Shown: piece after piece, positions 39,454 through 50,353 of the stretch
Layout: every line of letters starts with the position of its first letter
How positions within the stretch are numbered: the first letter of the stretch is position 1
From: Haberlea rhodopensis
Lineage: Eukaryota; Streptophyta; Magnoliopsida; Lamiales; Gesneriaceae
NCBI GenBank assembly: GCA_907163345.1
Contig: CAJQUN010000138.1
Location: 1,178,001-1,242,000, forward strand
Direction: 5' to 3'
Length of the DNA: 64,000 bases
Position numbers and translations under genes: made by a program
The notes under the pieces: generated by a model
What the model was told of the DNA's origin: nothing
The model's database searches: none
The model's input: only the letters and a program-made list of their open reading frames with translations

Positions 39454-41503
39454 TGTGACATCCCCGAAATGGTTAATTGCATTTGGGCATTAATTGCGAT
39501 TATTATGATTAATTATGTGGTAATTAATTATGTGTTGGAATTTATTTACCTTATGGAAATGCATGGTCATGTGGATAGGGTGACCCGGGGTTGCATTTCA
39601 GGGTGCATGTGGTGCATGTTGGGTAAATATTATTGGAAGCATGATTTATTTGCCATTGGTAGCAATTGATTAGAAATCATGTGTTTAATTGATATTTGGT
39701 GCATTATGAGTAAATGCTTTGAAAAATATCATGTTGGGGTGTTTTATACACCATGGAATATTTTGGTATGCATTTTATTAAACCCAACACTTTTATACCA
39801 ACCCCACCTCATCCAAATCACTTTCACTTTACCAAATCATTTCCCACACAAACCCTTCCCCTCCATTTTCGAGTTCCAGCCTTGGGGTGAAGAGAAGCCC
39901 TTGCAAAATCTTATTTTGTGGAGTATATTGGGTGATTTGAGGTCCCCAAGAGGTATGGATACCTCATGGTTGATTTTGTTGTGTTTTGTTTAAGTTTGGG
40001 TTGGTTTTGAATGGTTTTAAAATGGGTTTGTGTTGGGATGTTGTGGGTTTGGTTAATGGTTGGATTTATACTTGTTTTGAAGTATATTTTGATGGTTTAT
40101 GTGGTTTAGATGTTGTTGGGTTGCTTGGTTAAGTGTTGGTATGGTTGGAAGAAATTTTGGGTGCAAAAATGGTGAAAAACGCATGTCTGCGCGAGGCGAT
40201 CGATCGCCTGAAAAGAGGCGACCGATCGCCAAGAGACAGTGGCATTTTTACGGGTTAGGCGATCGATCGCCTAAAATGGGGCGACCGATCGCCGAGAGGC
40301 AGTGGCCAAATCAAAGGAATGGCGATCGATCGCCATGTTTGGGGCGACCGATCGCCGCTGTGTAAATTTTGAGGCGACCGATCGCCTGGGTGAAGCGATC
40401 GATCGCCGCCTGTGGAATTTTGGAAAATGGTTTCTTTTGTCAAATTTTTGGTATTTGGCTATTATTTGGCTTCTAATATGGGGTTGTGTGATTGTGTAGA
40501 ACCATCCCAGGTAGCAACGCAACCGAGGAACTGAAGCCAGATCAATTCCACTTTTGGAAAGGTACGTAGTGGACGTACGGGCACCCCAACGGTACATGTA
40601 TCTTATATACTTATTGTTTAAGCATTGTGGATGCAAGTATATATGTGGTATTGCATAGTGGATGCAAATACATGTTATGCATGATGTTTATAGATGCATA
40701 TGATTATTGGTGCATATCCCATGAGTCGTGGTCATCCCTTGATGATTTTAATGCTTGCCGCTTTTTGGTTTGGTTCCGCTAAATGTGAAGCGAGGGGTGG
40801 GAGCGCCGCATGTCACATTTGAGCGTGGTTATCATATAGGACGAGGAAAGGGTATTTGCCGCTCAATGAGAGGCGAGGGGTGGGAGTCCCGCAGTCCATT
40901 GAAGCGAGGTTATCCTATGCCGTCTATATGTAAATAAGCGAGGGGCATTAAAATACATTGTGATGGACAGACTAGGGATTGGTGATCAGTATTTGGTATT
41001 GATGAATTGGTATATGTTCATGACATGTTTAGACCATTTAAAATAATCTATTGATTATACTCATGAGTTATGGTACAGGGGCAACCAAACGGGAAGCGTT
41101 TGAAATGCATGGGGAAACAGGAAGTGTTTTATTATGATTTTGCATTTACGCTTTATCTTCATATTGTGTTGAATATGAATGATTATTATTGCTCATGTTT
41201 GGGGGTTGTCCTTGTAGGTACACGTTTGGCATGATAGAAGGGCTAGACGGGTTGAGATGGTGAGCTTTTGAGGATGCTTTTGAGACTGAAGGACAGGATT
41301 AATTGGATAGTATCTACTCTAGGAGTAGTATAAAACTATAATTGAACATTAATTGATTGGAATGTAATTAATTAATTTTTGGTAGTCCTTATTTTGGCAT
41401 GTAATGCTTAAGCTCATAGACTCAACACGTTATTTCTCACTCTGATCATTTAAATTAGCTCTATTATGCCTTGATTCCGCACTTAAGGATTAGGGTCCTT
41501 ACA
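39454..41503 (+). repeat. A: 3' LTR (2050 bp)
   Basis: Differs from the 5' LTR by a few bases and indels (for example TATACCAACC against TATACCCAACC near 39797). The palindrome cluster is at 40195-40408. It ends TCCTTACA before the GTTGT duplication. Confidence 0.95.
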
Positions 41504-42843
41504 GTTGTCCCTGTACCATAACTCATGAATATAATCAATAGATTATTTTTAATGGTCTAAACATGTCATGACATATACCAGCTCATCAATACCAAATACT
41601 GATCACCAATCCCTAGTCTGTCCATCACAATGTATTTTAATGCCCCTCGCTTATTTACATATAGGCGGCATAGGATAACCTCGCTTCAATGGACATTTGG
41701 GACTCCCACCCCTCGCCTCACATTGAGCGGCAAATACCCTTTCCTCGCCCTATATGATAACCACGCTCAAATGTGACATGCGGCGCTCCCACCCCTCGCT
41801 TCACATTTAGCGGAACCAAACAAATAGCGGCAAGCATTAAAATCATCAAGGGATGACCACGACTCATGGGATGTGCACCAATAATCATATGCATCTATAA
41901 ACATCATGCATAACATGTATTTGCATCCACAATGCAATACCACATATATACTCGCATCCACAATGCATAAACAATGAGTATATAAGATACATGTACCGTT
42001 GGGTGCCCGTACGTCCACTACGTACCTTTCCAAAAGTGGATTTGATATGGCTTCAGTTCCTTGGTTGCGTTGCTACCTGGGATGGTTCTACACAATCACA
42101 CAACCCCATATTAGAAGCCAAATAATAGCCAAATACCAAAAATTTGACAAAAGAAATCATTTTCCAAAAATCCACAGGCGGCGATCGATCGCTTCCTTCA
42201 GGCGATCGGTCGCCTCAAATTTTTCACTGCGGCGATCGATCGCGCCAAACATGGCGATCGATCGCCTATCCTTTGATTTGGCTACTGCCTCTCGGCGATC
42301 GGTCGCCTCATTTTAGGCGATCGATCGCCTATCCTTCGAAAAGCCTACTGTCCCATGGCGATCGGTCGCCTCTTTTCAGGTGATCGATCGCCTCGCGCAG
42401 AGTCGCGATTTCCACCATTTTTGCACCCAAAAATCCTTCCAATCCATTCCAACACTTATACAATCAATCAATAACATAAATGACAACTTAAACCACAAAA
42501 ATATACTTCAAAACAAGTATAAATCCAACATACAATCAAAACCACAACAACCCAAACAAACCCATTTTAAAATCCTTCAAAATCATACCAAACTTAAACA
42601 AAACCTTACAAAAACAACCATGAGGTATCCATACCTCTTGGGGATCTCAAATCACCCAATAAACTCCACAAATCAAGATTTTGTAAGGACTTCTCTTCAC
42701 CCCAAAGCTCAAGAACGAAAATGAGGGTAAGGGTTTGTGTGGGAATGATTTTGGTAAAGTAAAATGAATTGGTAAAGGTGGGGGGTTATAAGGGTTGGGT
42801 TTAATTAAAATAGGGTGCATCCCACAATACCACGGTGTATAAA
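41504..42843 (-). repeat. B: 5' LTR, second piece
   Basis: Resumes B's LTR after A (GTTGT at 41504-41508 is the duplication). It holds the palindromes at about 42175-42400, matching 17600-17815. It ends at ATAAA (42839-42843), where D is inserted. Confidence 0.93.
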
Positions 42844-44843
42844 TGTAAGGACCCTAATCCTTAAGTGCGGAATCAAGGCATAATAGAGCTAATATAAATG
42901 ATCAGAGTGAGAAATAACGTGTTGAGTTTATGAGCTTAAGCATTACATGCCAAAAATAAGGACTACCAAAAATTGATTAATTACATTCCCCATCAAATGA
43001 ATGTTTTCAACTAGTTTTACACTACTCCTAGAGTAGACACTAGGCAAAACAATCCTGTCCTTCAATTCACAAAAGCATCCTCAAGCTCACTATCTCAACC
43101 CGTCTAGCCTTCCTATCATGCCAAACGTGTACCTACAAGGACAACCCCCAAACATGAGCAATAATAATCATTCATATTCAACACAATATGAAGATAAAGC
43201 GTAAATGCATAATCATAATAAAACACTTCCTGTTTTCCCCATGCATTTCAAACGCTTCCCGTTTGGTTGTCCCTGTACCATAACTCATGAGTATAATCAA
43301 TAGATTATTTTTAATGGTCTAAACATGTCATGAACATATACCATTTCATCAATACCAAATACTGATCACCAATCCCTAGTCTGTCCATCACAATGTATTT
43401 TAATGCCCCTCGCTTATTTACATATAGACGGCATAGGATAACCTCGCTTCAATGGACTGCGGGACTCCCACCCCTCGCCTCTCATTGAGCGGCAAATACC
43501 CTTTCCTCGCCCTATATGATAACCACGCTCAAATGTGGCATGCGGCGCTCCCACCCCTCGATTCACATTTAGCGGAACCAAACCAAATAGCGGCAAGCAT
43601 TAAAATCATCAAGGGATGACCACGACTCATGGGATATGCACCAATAATCATATGCATCTATAAACATCATGCATAACATGTATTTGCATCCACAATGCAA
43701 TACCACATATATACTTGCATCCACAATGCATAACAATAAGTATATAAGATACATGTACCGTTGGGGTGCCCGTACGTCCACTACGTACCTTTCCAAAATG
43801 TAGGATATGGTAGGACTTCAATGCCTTGGCTGTGTCGCCACCTGGGATGGTTCTACACATCCTACAAAAAAATCCAAAAATACCAAATTTTGGTCTTCGC
43901 GATCGATCGCCCATCACGGCGATCGATCGCCAAACCTCACTGTCCGAGAATCAAATTTTGCACCCTTCGGCGATCGATCGCCACCCCTGGCGCGATCGAT
44001 CGCCAGACCCGCCGATCGATCGTCCAAGAGTGGCGATCGATCGCCAAATGCTTTGAAAGCCCACTGCCTGGGCGCGATCGATCGCCTGGAACGGGCGATC
44101 GATCGCCAACCTCTGTTACCCGAAAAAACTTCATTTTTGCACCTCAAAACCATTCCAACACTTAACCATCAAACCAACAACTCAAATAACAACATAAACC
44201 ACCAAAATACACTTCAAAACAAGTATAAATCCAACATATAACCAAACCCACAACAACCCAACAAAACCCATTTTAAAACCATTCAAAATCATACCAAACT
44301 CAACCAAAACCTTACAAAAATTAACCATGAGGTATCCATACCTCTTGGGGACCTCAAATCACCCAACAATCTCCACAAAATAAGATTTTGCAAGGACTTC
44401 TCTTCACCCCAAAGCTCAAGAACGAAAATGGAGGGGAAGGGTTTGTTGGAAGTTGATTTGGTAAAGTGAAAGTAATTTGGTAAAGGTGGGGTTGGGTATA
44501 AAAGTGTTGGGTTTAATAAAATGCATACCAAAATATCCCATGGTGTATAAAACACCCCAACATGATATTTTCCAAGCATTAACTCAAAATGCACCATAAT
44601 ATCAATTAAACACATGATTTCTAATTAATTGCTAACCATGGCAAATAAATCATGCTTCCAATAATATTTACCCAACATGCACCACATGCACCCTGAAATG
44701 CTACCCCGGGGTCACTCTAACATGTGACTAAGCATTTCCGCATAATAATAAATAAATCCAATGCATAATTAATTACCACATAATTAATCATATAAGCACA
44801 ATTAATGCACCAGATTGCAATTAATCATTTCAGGGATATCACA
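42844..44843 (-). mobile_element. Element D: solo LTR of the A/B family, divergent variant
   Basis: 2,000 bp, starts TGTAAGGACCC and ends GGGATATCACA on the plus strand, with ATAAA at 42839-42843 and 44844-44848. There is no interior, so it is an LTR left by recombination between the two LTRs of a full element after insertion. It differs from A and B, especially in the palindrome region (about 43897-44110), where nearly all copies are GGCGATCGATCGCC or CGCGATCGATCGCC and the GACCGATC variant is missing. It represents a separate subfamily. Confidence 0.93.
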
Positions 44844-45126
44844 ATAAAACACCCCAACATGATATTTAAAAGCATAACACCACTATGCTCCACAATTACA
44901 AATAAATGCATGTTTCCTCAAAAATGACTACCCACACATGAAGTCATTAAAACACCCCAAATATCTAACATGCATCACATGCACCCTGAAATGCAACCAG
45001 ATCACATCTACCATGTGACTAAACATTTCAACATAATAATTCCAACACATAATTAATTACCACCATAATTAATCATATAATCACAATTAATGCCCAAATG
45101 CAAATAACCATTTCGGGGATATCACA
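44844..45126 (-). repeat. B: 5' LTR, third piece
   Basis: ATAAA (44844-44848) is the second copy of D's duplication. The rest matches the end of 16498-18530 and closes with GGGGATATCACA, followed by B's own duplication TATGC. Confidence 0.93.
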
Positions 45127-45597
45127 TATGCAATGTTGAATTAGTAAATAGATGCACGAGAGTGATTTATTCTAATTTAATGTTAGTTTCTATACAGCTT
45201 GAGAGAGTGTATCGAATAATAGCGAAAATCTTTCACCTTTAGAATCAATTGGTTGATAATTTGATAATTCAGTTGAATCATTAAAGATAACATAGTTGAA
45301 CGACGAGCTTGGTAATTTTCTCGAGTGACTTGCCTTCGCATATCCGGAACCATTCATCTTATTGTTTCTTGTTTATTTTTCGGTCTTCAGTTTAAATTTA
45401 GCATTAGTTAATCGCCTTTGTTAATCGTAGGCTAAATATAATTTTATTAATCTTATTTGGTACTTATACGTTAGTCCCTGTGGATTCGACATCCCGTACT
45501 TAAATTTTCACTATACTAAAACTTGACAACCGTGCACTTGCGGTAGAATCGCTTCACACTACATTGAAATATCTTTTGTTTAAAAATAAAGCGGTCA
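45127..45597 (+). repeat. G: 3' LTR, right part
   Basis: TATGC (45127-45131) is B's duplication; 45132-45597 matches 4369-4825 and ends AAAGCGGTCA. G's own duplication GAAGT follows at 45598-45602. Confidence 0.94.
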
Positions 45598-45602
45598 GAA
45601 GT

Positions 45603-46527
45603 CAATTCCGTCTTCTTGTCGGAATCCTTGCGCCACCAGTCTGGCCTTGTTTCTAACCACAACTCCATCTGCGTCTAGCTTGTTTCTGAAAACCCACCTG
45701 GTTCCAATAACAGGCAGATCACTTGGCCTGAGGGTTAGACTCCAGACTTGATTTTTTTCAAATTGATTAAGCTCTTATTGCATGGCTTTAATCCAGTTGT
45801 AATCAGTCAAAGCTTCATCAATCTTTTTAGGTTCCAGATTAGATATGAAAGCGGCATGAGTGAATTCATCCATCATCTGTCCTCTGGTTCTTATAGGTGC
45901 AGAAGGACTTCCAATTACTAGATCAGGTGGATGCCTCTTTGTCCATCGATAGCTTGATTCCGGATTATCTGGTCCAGAAGGATGAGTAGTAGCAATATTA
46001 TCAGCATCTGCTTTAACATTAGTGTTTAGAACTTTCGGATCGGCTCGATCTGAAGGAGCTTCATTGCCTTGATCCGGTCTATCTGGTACTTCAGGTTTCG
46101 GTGGATTATCTCTTGACCTGTTAGCTACAATCTCATCATCACTATGGATATTTTCCATCTGATTTTGAATTGATTCCTTGTTACCCTCAATACATAAAGA
46201 TTCATCAAATACTACATGAACTGATTCTTTTACAGTTAAAGTGCGATTATTGAAGATGCGAAAAGCTTTACTATTGGATGAATATCCTAAGAATATCCCA
46301 TTATCTGACTTAGCTTCGAATGTTGTAAGATGATTCTTACCATTATTGTGAACGAAGCATTTGCAGCCAAATACATGAAGGTGAGAGATAGACGGTCTGT
46401 TACCAGTCCATACTTCATATTGAGTAAGATTCAACTTCTTGTTAATCATAGACCGATTTTGAGTGTAGCATACAGTGTTTACAGCTTCTGCCCAGAACTT
46501 TTGGGAAATACCAGAATCTGCAAGCAT
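45603..46527 (-). pseudogene. F: integrase C-terminal region and RT N-terminal part
   Basis: Continues the integrase after the TGA at 46678-46680. Includes FWAEAVNTVCYTQNRSMI, HVFGCKCFVHN, the copia integrase C-terminal signature FLGYSSNSKAFRIFN, an acidic Pro-rich linker (about 46160-45990) and the RT lead-in HAAFISNLEPKKIDEAL. A stop (TAA, 45775-45777) replaces a Glu codon, then the frame reads on through WVFRNKLD and NKARLVAQG to the G insertion at 45602. The other RT half is at 2730-3298. Confidence 0.88.
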
Positions 46528-46677
46528 TGTCCTTGCTGCCTCTTTAAACGTTCTGTTCCTTCGTTCTGCATCTCCATTTTGTTGAGGGGTTCGAGCAGCT
46601 GAGAATTCATGCTTAATTCCTTGGTCTTCTAGAAAGGATTCAAGATGCTGATTTGAGAATTCAGTGCCTTTGTCACT

Positions 46678-47460
46678 TCAAGTCCTGTCTATGCTTGATG
46701 ATTTCTCATTCTGAGTGCGTTTCAGCAGCTTGATCAATTTCGGACTGGTCTGATCTTTACTGCTCAAAAATATAGTCCATGTAAAACGTGAGTAATCATC
46801 AATAACAACAAGAGTATTCCTCATTCCCCCTAAACTTGTTATTGGTATAGGACCAAACAAGTCCATATGTAATAGTTCTAAGCAACGTGAGGAGGATTTG
46901 GCATTCTTGTTTTTGAAGGATGATCTGATCTGTTTGCCCATTTGGCAAGCTTCGCAGATCTTATCCTTAGCAAAATCGATCTTGGGCAGACCGATAACTA
47001 AATCATGTTTACACAGGCTAGAGATGGTCTTAAAGTTGAGATGATTCAAGCGTTTATGCAATAGCCAGTGTTTATTATCATTATTAGCGATGAAGCAAGT
47101 AGGATTATCAGGTTGAGCAAAATTCCAGTTAATCTTATATGTATTTTCATTTCTGATTCCTACAAGCATGGTCATACCGTCTGACGATTTAACAGTGCAA
47201 ATGTGTTTGTGAAATTCTACAGCATAACCATTATCACATAGTTGACTTATACTGATCAGATTATAGCATAAATTTTCAACTAACAGCACATCATTGATAG
47301 TAATATTACCATGGACAATCTTACCCTTGCCCACAGTCTTACCCTTTGAGTTATCCCCGAAGATGATCTTGGGTCCAGTACATTCTGTGACTTCAGATAG
47401 CAGCTCGACGTTTCTTGTCATGTGACGAGAACATCCACTGTCTAAGTACCAGTCTGATAC
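46678..47460 (-). pseudogene. F: protease end and integrase N-terminal/core
   Basis: The pol frame, -1 relative to gag, becomes readable near 47455 (DWYLDSGCSRHMT, the aspartic protease signature). Then GDNSKGKTVGKGKI, LCYNLISISQLCDNG, the integrase HHCC finger (HKRLNHLNFKTISSL, CEACQMGKQ) and the first catalytic Asp (LLHMDLFGPIP). A TGA at 46678-46680 replaces an Arg codon just before the SDKGTEF motif. Two in-frame stops just upstream of 47455 are further decay. Confidence 0.88.
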
Positions 47461-47510
47461 AAGCTTCTTCGGTACCTGTCATCAAACATAATTACTGTTG
47501 GTACCCAATC

Positions 47511-48212
47511 CTACTTGGGTCCAGAACGGATTAGCCCTTTGGGAACCCACACATGAATCAGCTTTAATGGCTTGTGTGTGTCTGGTGTGATGTGAGCTGA
47601 CCTGTTTCGATGTTGTGTGTGATAATGTGTGCGATATGGAAACCTTTGATTCTTATGAGGTAGTCTACATCTTCGTTGAACTGGTTTTGAGTTATAGTAA
47701 TTGGATGGTCTTCCTTGCCTTAGATCTTGCACCTTTAGATTTGGTCTGATAGACACAAAGCTTGCTGGTGCCTTTTCTTTGGCTTGGTTAACGTACCCAA
47801 TTCCTCTTCTCAAACCTTGATCCCCGAAGGAGACTCCCATTTGAATTGTAGGTGCTTCAGTTTCATATAATGTGCTGGATTTAACAAATGTCATTTGTTT
47901 GATTTTTTTCTTTACCAGCAACAGTTCAGATTCATCTTTGGTGCAGTCTTTGACATCAAAGCCTATGCCGTTGACATCACCGACATTTCTTTGTACCTCT
48001 TGCAATTCTTACAGTGATGCTCTTGATTTTGTCCATGTTTTGAAAATATGAGAAAGCTTAGCATTTTGTGTACTAATTCTCTTGTTTTCTTCATGGAGCT
48101 GATCGTAAGAGATTTTCAGCTTGTTCAGCTCGATCTGTACATTATTGCACTCACCTAGCTCAGAACAACTTGGTTTGATGTGCTCATCTATTTGATCATT
48201 GGCTTTAGCTTT
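47511..48212 (-). pseudogene. F: gag C-terminal region
   Basis: From the mini-LTR insertion at 48212 the gag frame reads a helical, possibly coiled-coil segment (CNNVQIELNKLKISYDQLHEENKRIS), meets a TAA at 48006-48008, and continues to VWVPKGLIRSGPK and a TAG at 47511-47513. The same ending and stop occur in element E (55144-55146), so this final stop is a real feature of the lineage. The domain corresponds to the gag tail before protease. Confidence 0.8.
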
Positions 48213-48531
48213 TGTGATGTCCCCGAAATGATTAATTGCATTTAAGTCATTGATTATGTTCATATGATTAAATATGGTGATAGTTGTTTTATGTGTTAGA
48301 ATTAATTACCATGTGGAAATGTTAGTCACATGTGGGCGTGACCCAGTAGAGCATTTCAGGGTGCATGTTATGCATGTTGGGTATTGGGTGTTTTAATGGC
48401 TTAAATGTGTTGGTGGTTATTTATTTGGTGTAACATGCATTTAATTGGGATTTTGGCGCATTGTAGTGTAATGCTTTTAAAATACCATGGTGGGGTATAA
48501 AATTCATCATGTTAAGTGTTGGGGCCTTACA
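48213..48531 (+). mobile_element. 319-bp mini-LTR (solo) related to the A/B LTRs
   Basis: Begins TGTGATGTCCCCGAAATG and ends GGGGCCTTACA, flanked by GCTTT at 48208-48212 and 48532-48536, so it is an integrated LTR-type unit with TG...CA ends. The first ~300 bases align with the first ~320 bases of A's LTR (GAAATGNTTAATTGCATTT, GCATTTCAGGGTGCATG, CATGTTGGG), and then it jumps to an LTR terminus. It lacks the palindromes, the GCGAGG module and most of U3/R/U5. Orientation is assigned from A. Confidence 0.85.
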
Positions 48532-48536
48532 GCTTT

Positions 48537-49096
48537 AGTTTTCTCAAATGATTCAGCTAAGATTCTATAATCATTAGCCATGTCTTGCAGTGCAGACATA
48601 AGCTCTTCACGTGTGAATTTATTTGAGTCAAGATCGAATACCTCGTCTGTTTGACTCATTTCTTCGTTTGCCATTAGACATTGAATATCTTCTTCGCTTT
48701 CGCTGGATGAATATTCGGAGCTTTCTGAATCTGAGTCAGTCTGAGCCCACTTGCTGTTTCCTTCCTCTGCTACTAGGACCTTTTGGGACTTCCCATGATG
48801 ATTTTTACGATCTTTGTAGTGCTTCTTTTTCTTGTCATCACGATGTTTTTCTTTACGTTCTTCTTTCTTCGGTCTGGTGCAATCTGCAATAAAGTGTCCG
48901 GTCTTACCACAATTGTAGCAAGCCTGATCATTAACAGCATCGTCTTTTCTTGATTTATAGTGATGAGAAGGTTTAAAATTCCTTTTATTCTTAGACATGA
49001 ATTTACCAACTTTCTTGATAAATAATGACATAGCATCATTACTTATCTGTTCGATAGATCGATCTGTTGTGGGGGTGGTCTGGTCTGGAATGGCTG
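48537..49096 (-). pseudogene. F: gag zinc-knuckle region
   Basis: Readable in one frame from about 49090 to the mini-LTR at 48531. Contains SNDAMSLFIKKVGKFM, a CX2CX4HX4C knuckle (CYNCGKTGHFIADC), a Lys-rich stretch (KKEERKEKHRDDKKKKHYKDRK), a Ser/Glu/Asp-rich acidic stretch and MSALQDMANDYRILAESFEK. A one-base indel near 49140 separates it from gag N. Homologous to E 54005-54420. Confidence 0.87.
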
Positions 49097-49789
49097 TCAG
49101 TGCTTTGTTTGGTTGAGAGATGAATGGCTCTGCTTCACTCTGGTGATTAGTTCGAACTCATAAGCCTTAAGATCTGCGAATAGATCATGAAGTTCAACTT
49201 TGTTGAGATCTTTAGATTCCCTCATTGCAATGGTCTTTACATCCCATTCTTTTGGCAGAGCTCTCATTACTTTCAGAGCAATCTCTCTCTTAGAGTATTC
49301 CTTGCCCAGACCATTTAGTTCATTGATAATACCAGTAACTCTTTCATCAAACTCGTTTAGAGTTTCTACAATCTTCATTTTTATGCTCTCAAATCTTTGA
49401 AGAGCAACAGTCAGCTTGTTTTCCTTAGTCTGGTCGTTCCCTTCACATAGCTGTGCTATTTTCTCCCAAATTTCTTTAGCAGTAGAGCACATTTTAATTT
49501 TACTGAACATATTCTGGTCCAACGTCTTGAACAAGATGTCTTTGGCAACGTTGTCTAGATTTACTTTTTTTCTTTCTTCATTCGTCCAGAGGGATCTGTC
49601 ATTCTCGACCATTTGGGGTTCACCACCAGTAATGGAGGCTGCTGTAATGACGTTCAGAATCTTCATTGGTCCATCAGTGATGACGAACCACATATCGTCA
49701 TCCTGCGCTGCCAGATGAACTTTCATTCTGATTCTCCAATCATCATAGTCTTCTTTTGAGAACATAGGAATTTTGTTGAATGATGCCAT
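49097..49789 (-). pseudogene. F: gag N-terminal and core domain
   Basis: Start chosen at ATG 49789 (MASFNKIPMFSKEDYDDWRIRM), which matches E and the Sirevirus gag start; the frame is open 16 codons further up into the PBS region. Core signatures: SMCSTAKEIWEKIAQLCEG-like text, NKLTVALQRFESIKMK, ETLNEFDERVTGIINEL, GKEYSKREIALKVMRALPKEWDVKTIAMRES and LHDLFADLKAYEFEL, the UBN2-type copia gag. It ends in a frameshift near 49140, with the new-frame stop at 49097. The N-terminal half is undamaged, unlike E. Confidence 0.9.
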
Positions 49790-49824
49790 CAGCTCAAGTG
49801 TCTTTGTGATAATTAAGACGACCT

Positions 49825-49836
49825 GCTCTGATACCA
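49825..49836 (-). other. F: primer binding site, initiator tRNA-Met
   Basis: The minus strand reads TGGTATCAGAGC, two bases from the 5' LTR end at 49839. Confidence 0.9.
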
Positions 49837-49838
49837 CT

Positions 49839-50353
49839 TGTTAGGATCGGTCCGGAGTGTTTAGAGGGGGGGTGAATGAACACTTCTATTAAAAATAATC
49901 CCTTGTGATTTCTCTCGGGTAAGTGAAAGAAATCGGTTTCTTAATCAATTTTTCTGCAGAACAGACCACTGAATATTTTAGTGTGGAACGGTCTGTTCTT
50001 AGATTAGTAAGAACGGCTCGATGGCTTGAGTAGTATAACGAGTGCAGAATGATAAAAGACAGAATATGTTTCTGGAAGTTCGAAGGTGGTGTAATCCTTC
50101 TACGTCTCCCCTTCTTCCAATTAAGGAAGGATTCCACTAGAAGACTTTGATTTATACAATCCTGTTGTACAAACCCGATTCAGCTGGATTTACCTCACTA
50201 CCAGACTGAAACTCTTAGTCTCTCGATCTGTTCAGACACACTCTGTCTGACAGTTACAATTGATTCTCACTTCTCTATCTTAGTACAGAATACAAAATAT
50301 AGACTTTAGTCTATGCACACAATGATCCTAAGATGATCAAATATTACAATATG
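49839..50353 (-). repeat. F: 5' LTR, 3' part
   Basis: On the plus strand it starts TGTTAGGATCGGTCC, the reverse complement of an LTR end (GGATCCTAACA type, as in E). The LTR is cut at 50354 by C2; its beginning lies beyond the window. It contains the inverted pair AACAGACC/GGTCTGTT near 49960-50000. Confidence 0.88.

Larger units (their letters stand above)
32621..41503 (+). mobile_element. Element A: Tekay/Del-type chromovirus (Ty3/gypsy)
   Basis: Complete 8,883-bp element flanked by GTTGT (32616-32620, 41504-41508). LTRs 32621-34669 and 39454-41503 are almost identical. Interior: tRNA-Met PBS, gag-pol 34881-39393, PPT 39440-39453. It belongs to the same family as B in opposite orientation and inserted into B's 5' LTR. 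Compared with B its coding region has two nonsense codons and at least four single-base deletions, surprising for so young an insertion. Confidence 0.95.
16498..45126 (-). mobile_element. Element B: Tekay/Del-type chromovirus (Ty3/gypsy), three nested inserts
   Basis: Flanked by TATGC at 16493-16497 and 45127-45131. Reads on the minus strand. Removing C, A and D leaves about 8.87 kb, almost the length of its + strand sister A. 3' LTR 16498-18530, PPT 18531-18543, gag-pol 18543-23113, leader 23114-23280 plus 32144-32189 with tRNA-Met PBS, and 5' LTR in three pieces (32190-32620, 41509-42843, 44849-45126; 2.04 kb in total). Domain order PR-RT-RH-INT with a C-terminal chromodomain-like end defines the clade. 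The coding region has one clear frameshift. Confidence 0.95.
3299..45597 (+). mobile_element. Element G: Athila-like Ty3/gypsy retrotransposon lacking pol
   Basis: Starts TGATAGGC and ends GCGGTCA, flanked by GAAGT at 3294-3298 and 45598-45602. Without nested inserts it is about 8.0 kb: 5' LTR 3299-4825, tRNA-Asp PBS 4832-4848, gag 5106-5190 plus 10851-11963, a second ORF 12795-14045, a 1.3-kb 3' non-coding region, PPT 15397-15409, and a 3' LTR split into 15410-16497 and 45132-45597. The tRNA-Asp PBS and gag sequence place it with Athila. No protease, RT, RNase H or integrase was found, so it must have been mobilised in trans. H is inserted in gag and B in the 3' LTR. Confidence 0.93.
1..50353 (-). 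mobile_element. Element F: Sirevirus-type Ty1/copia retrotransposon, partial, heavily interrupted
   Basis: Outermost layer of the window, read on the minus strand. In transcription order it has a 5' LTR fragment (49839-50353), a tRNA-Met primer site, gag (49789 to 47511), protease and integrase (about 47460 to 45775), reverse transcriptase split between 45603-45774 and 2730-3298, RNase H (2006-2729), and a long extra ORF (1604 to beyond position 1). This order (gag, PR, INT, RT, RNase H) is Ty1/copia, and a large ORF after pol is typical of the Sirevirus lineage. G (3299-45597) splits its RT, the mini-LTR (48213-48531) splits gag, and C2 (from 50354) splits the 5' LTR. The PPT and 3' LTR lie off the left edge. 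Nonsense codons and frameshifts show it is dead. Confidence 0.9.

Noticed and set aside
42844..44843. D as a complete retrotransposon with damaged interior
   Set aside because: Only one LTR lies between the ATAAA duplications; there is no PBS, PPT or interior.
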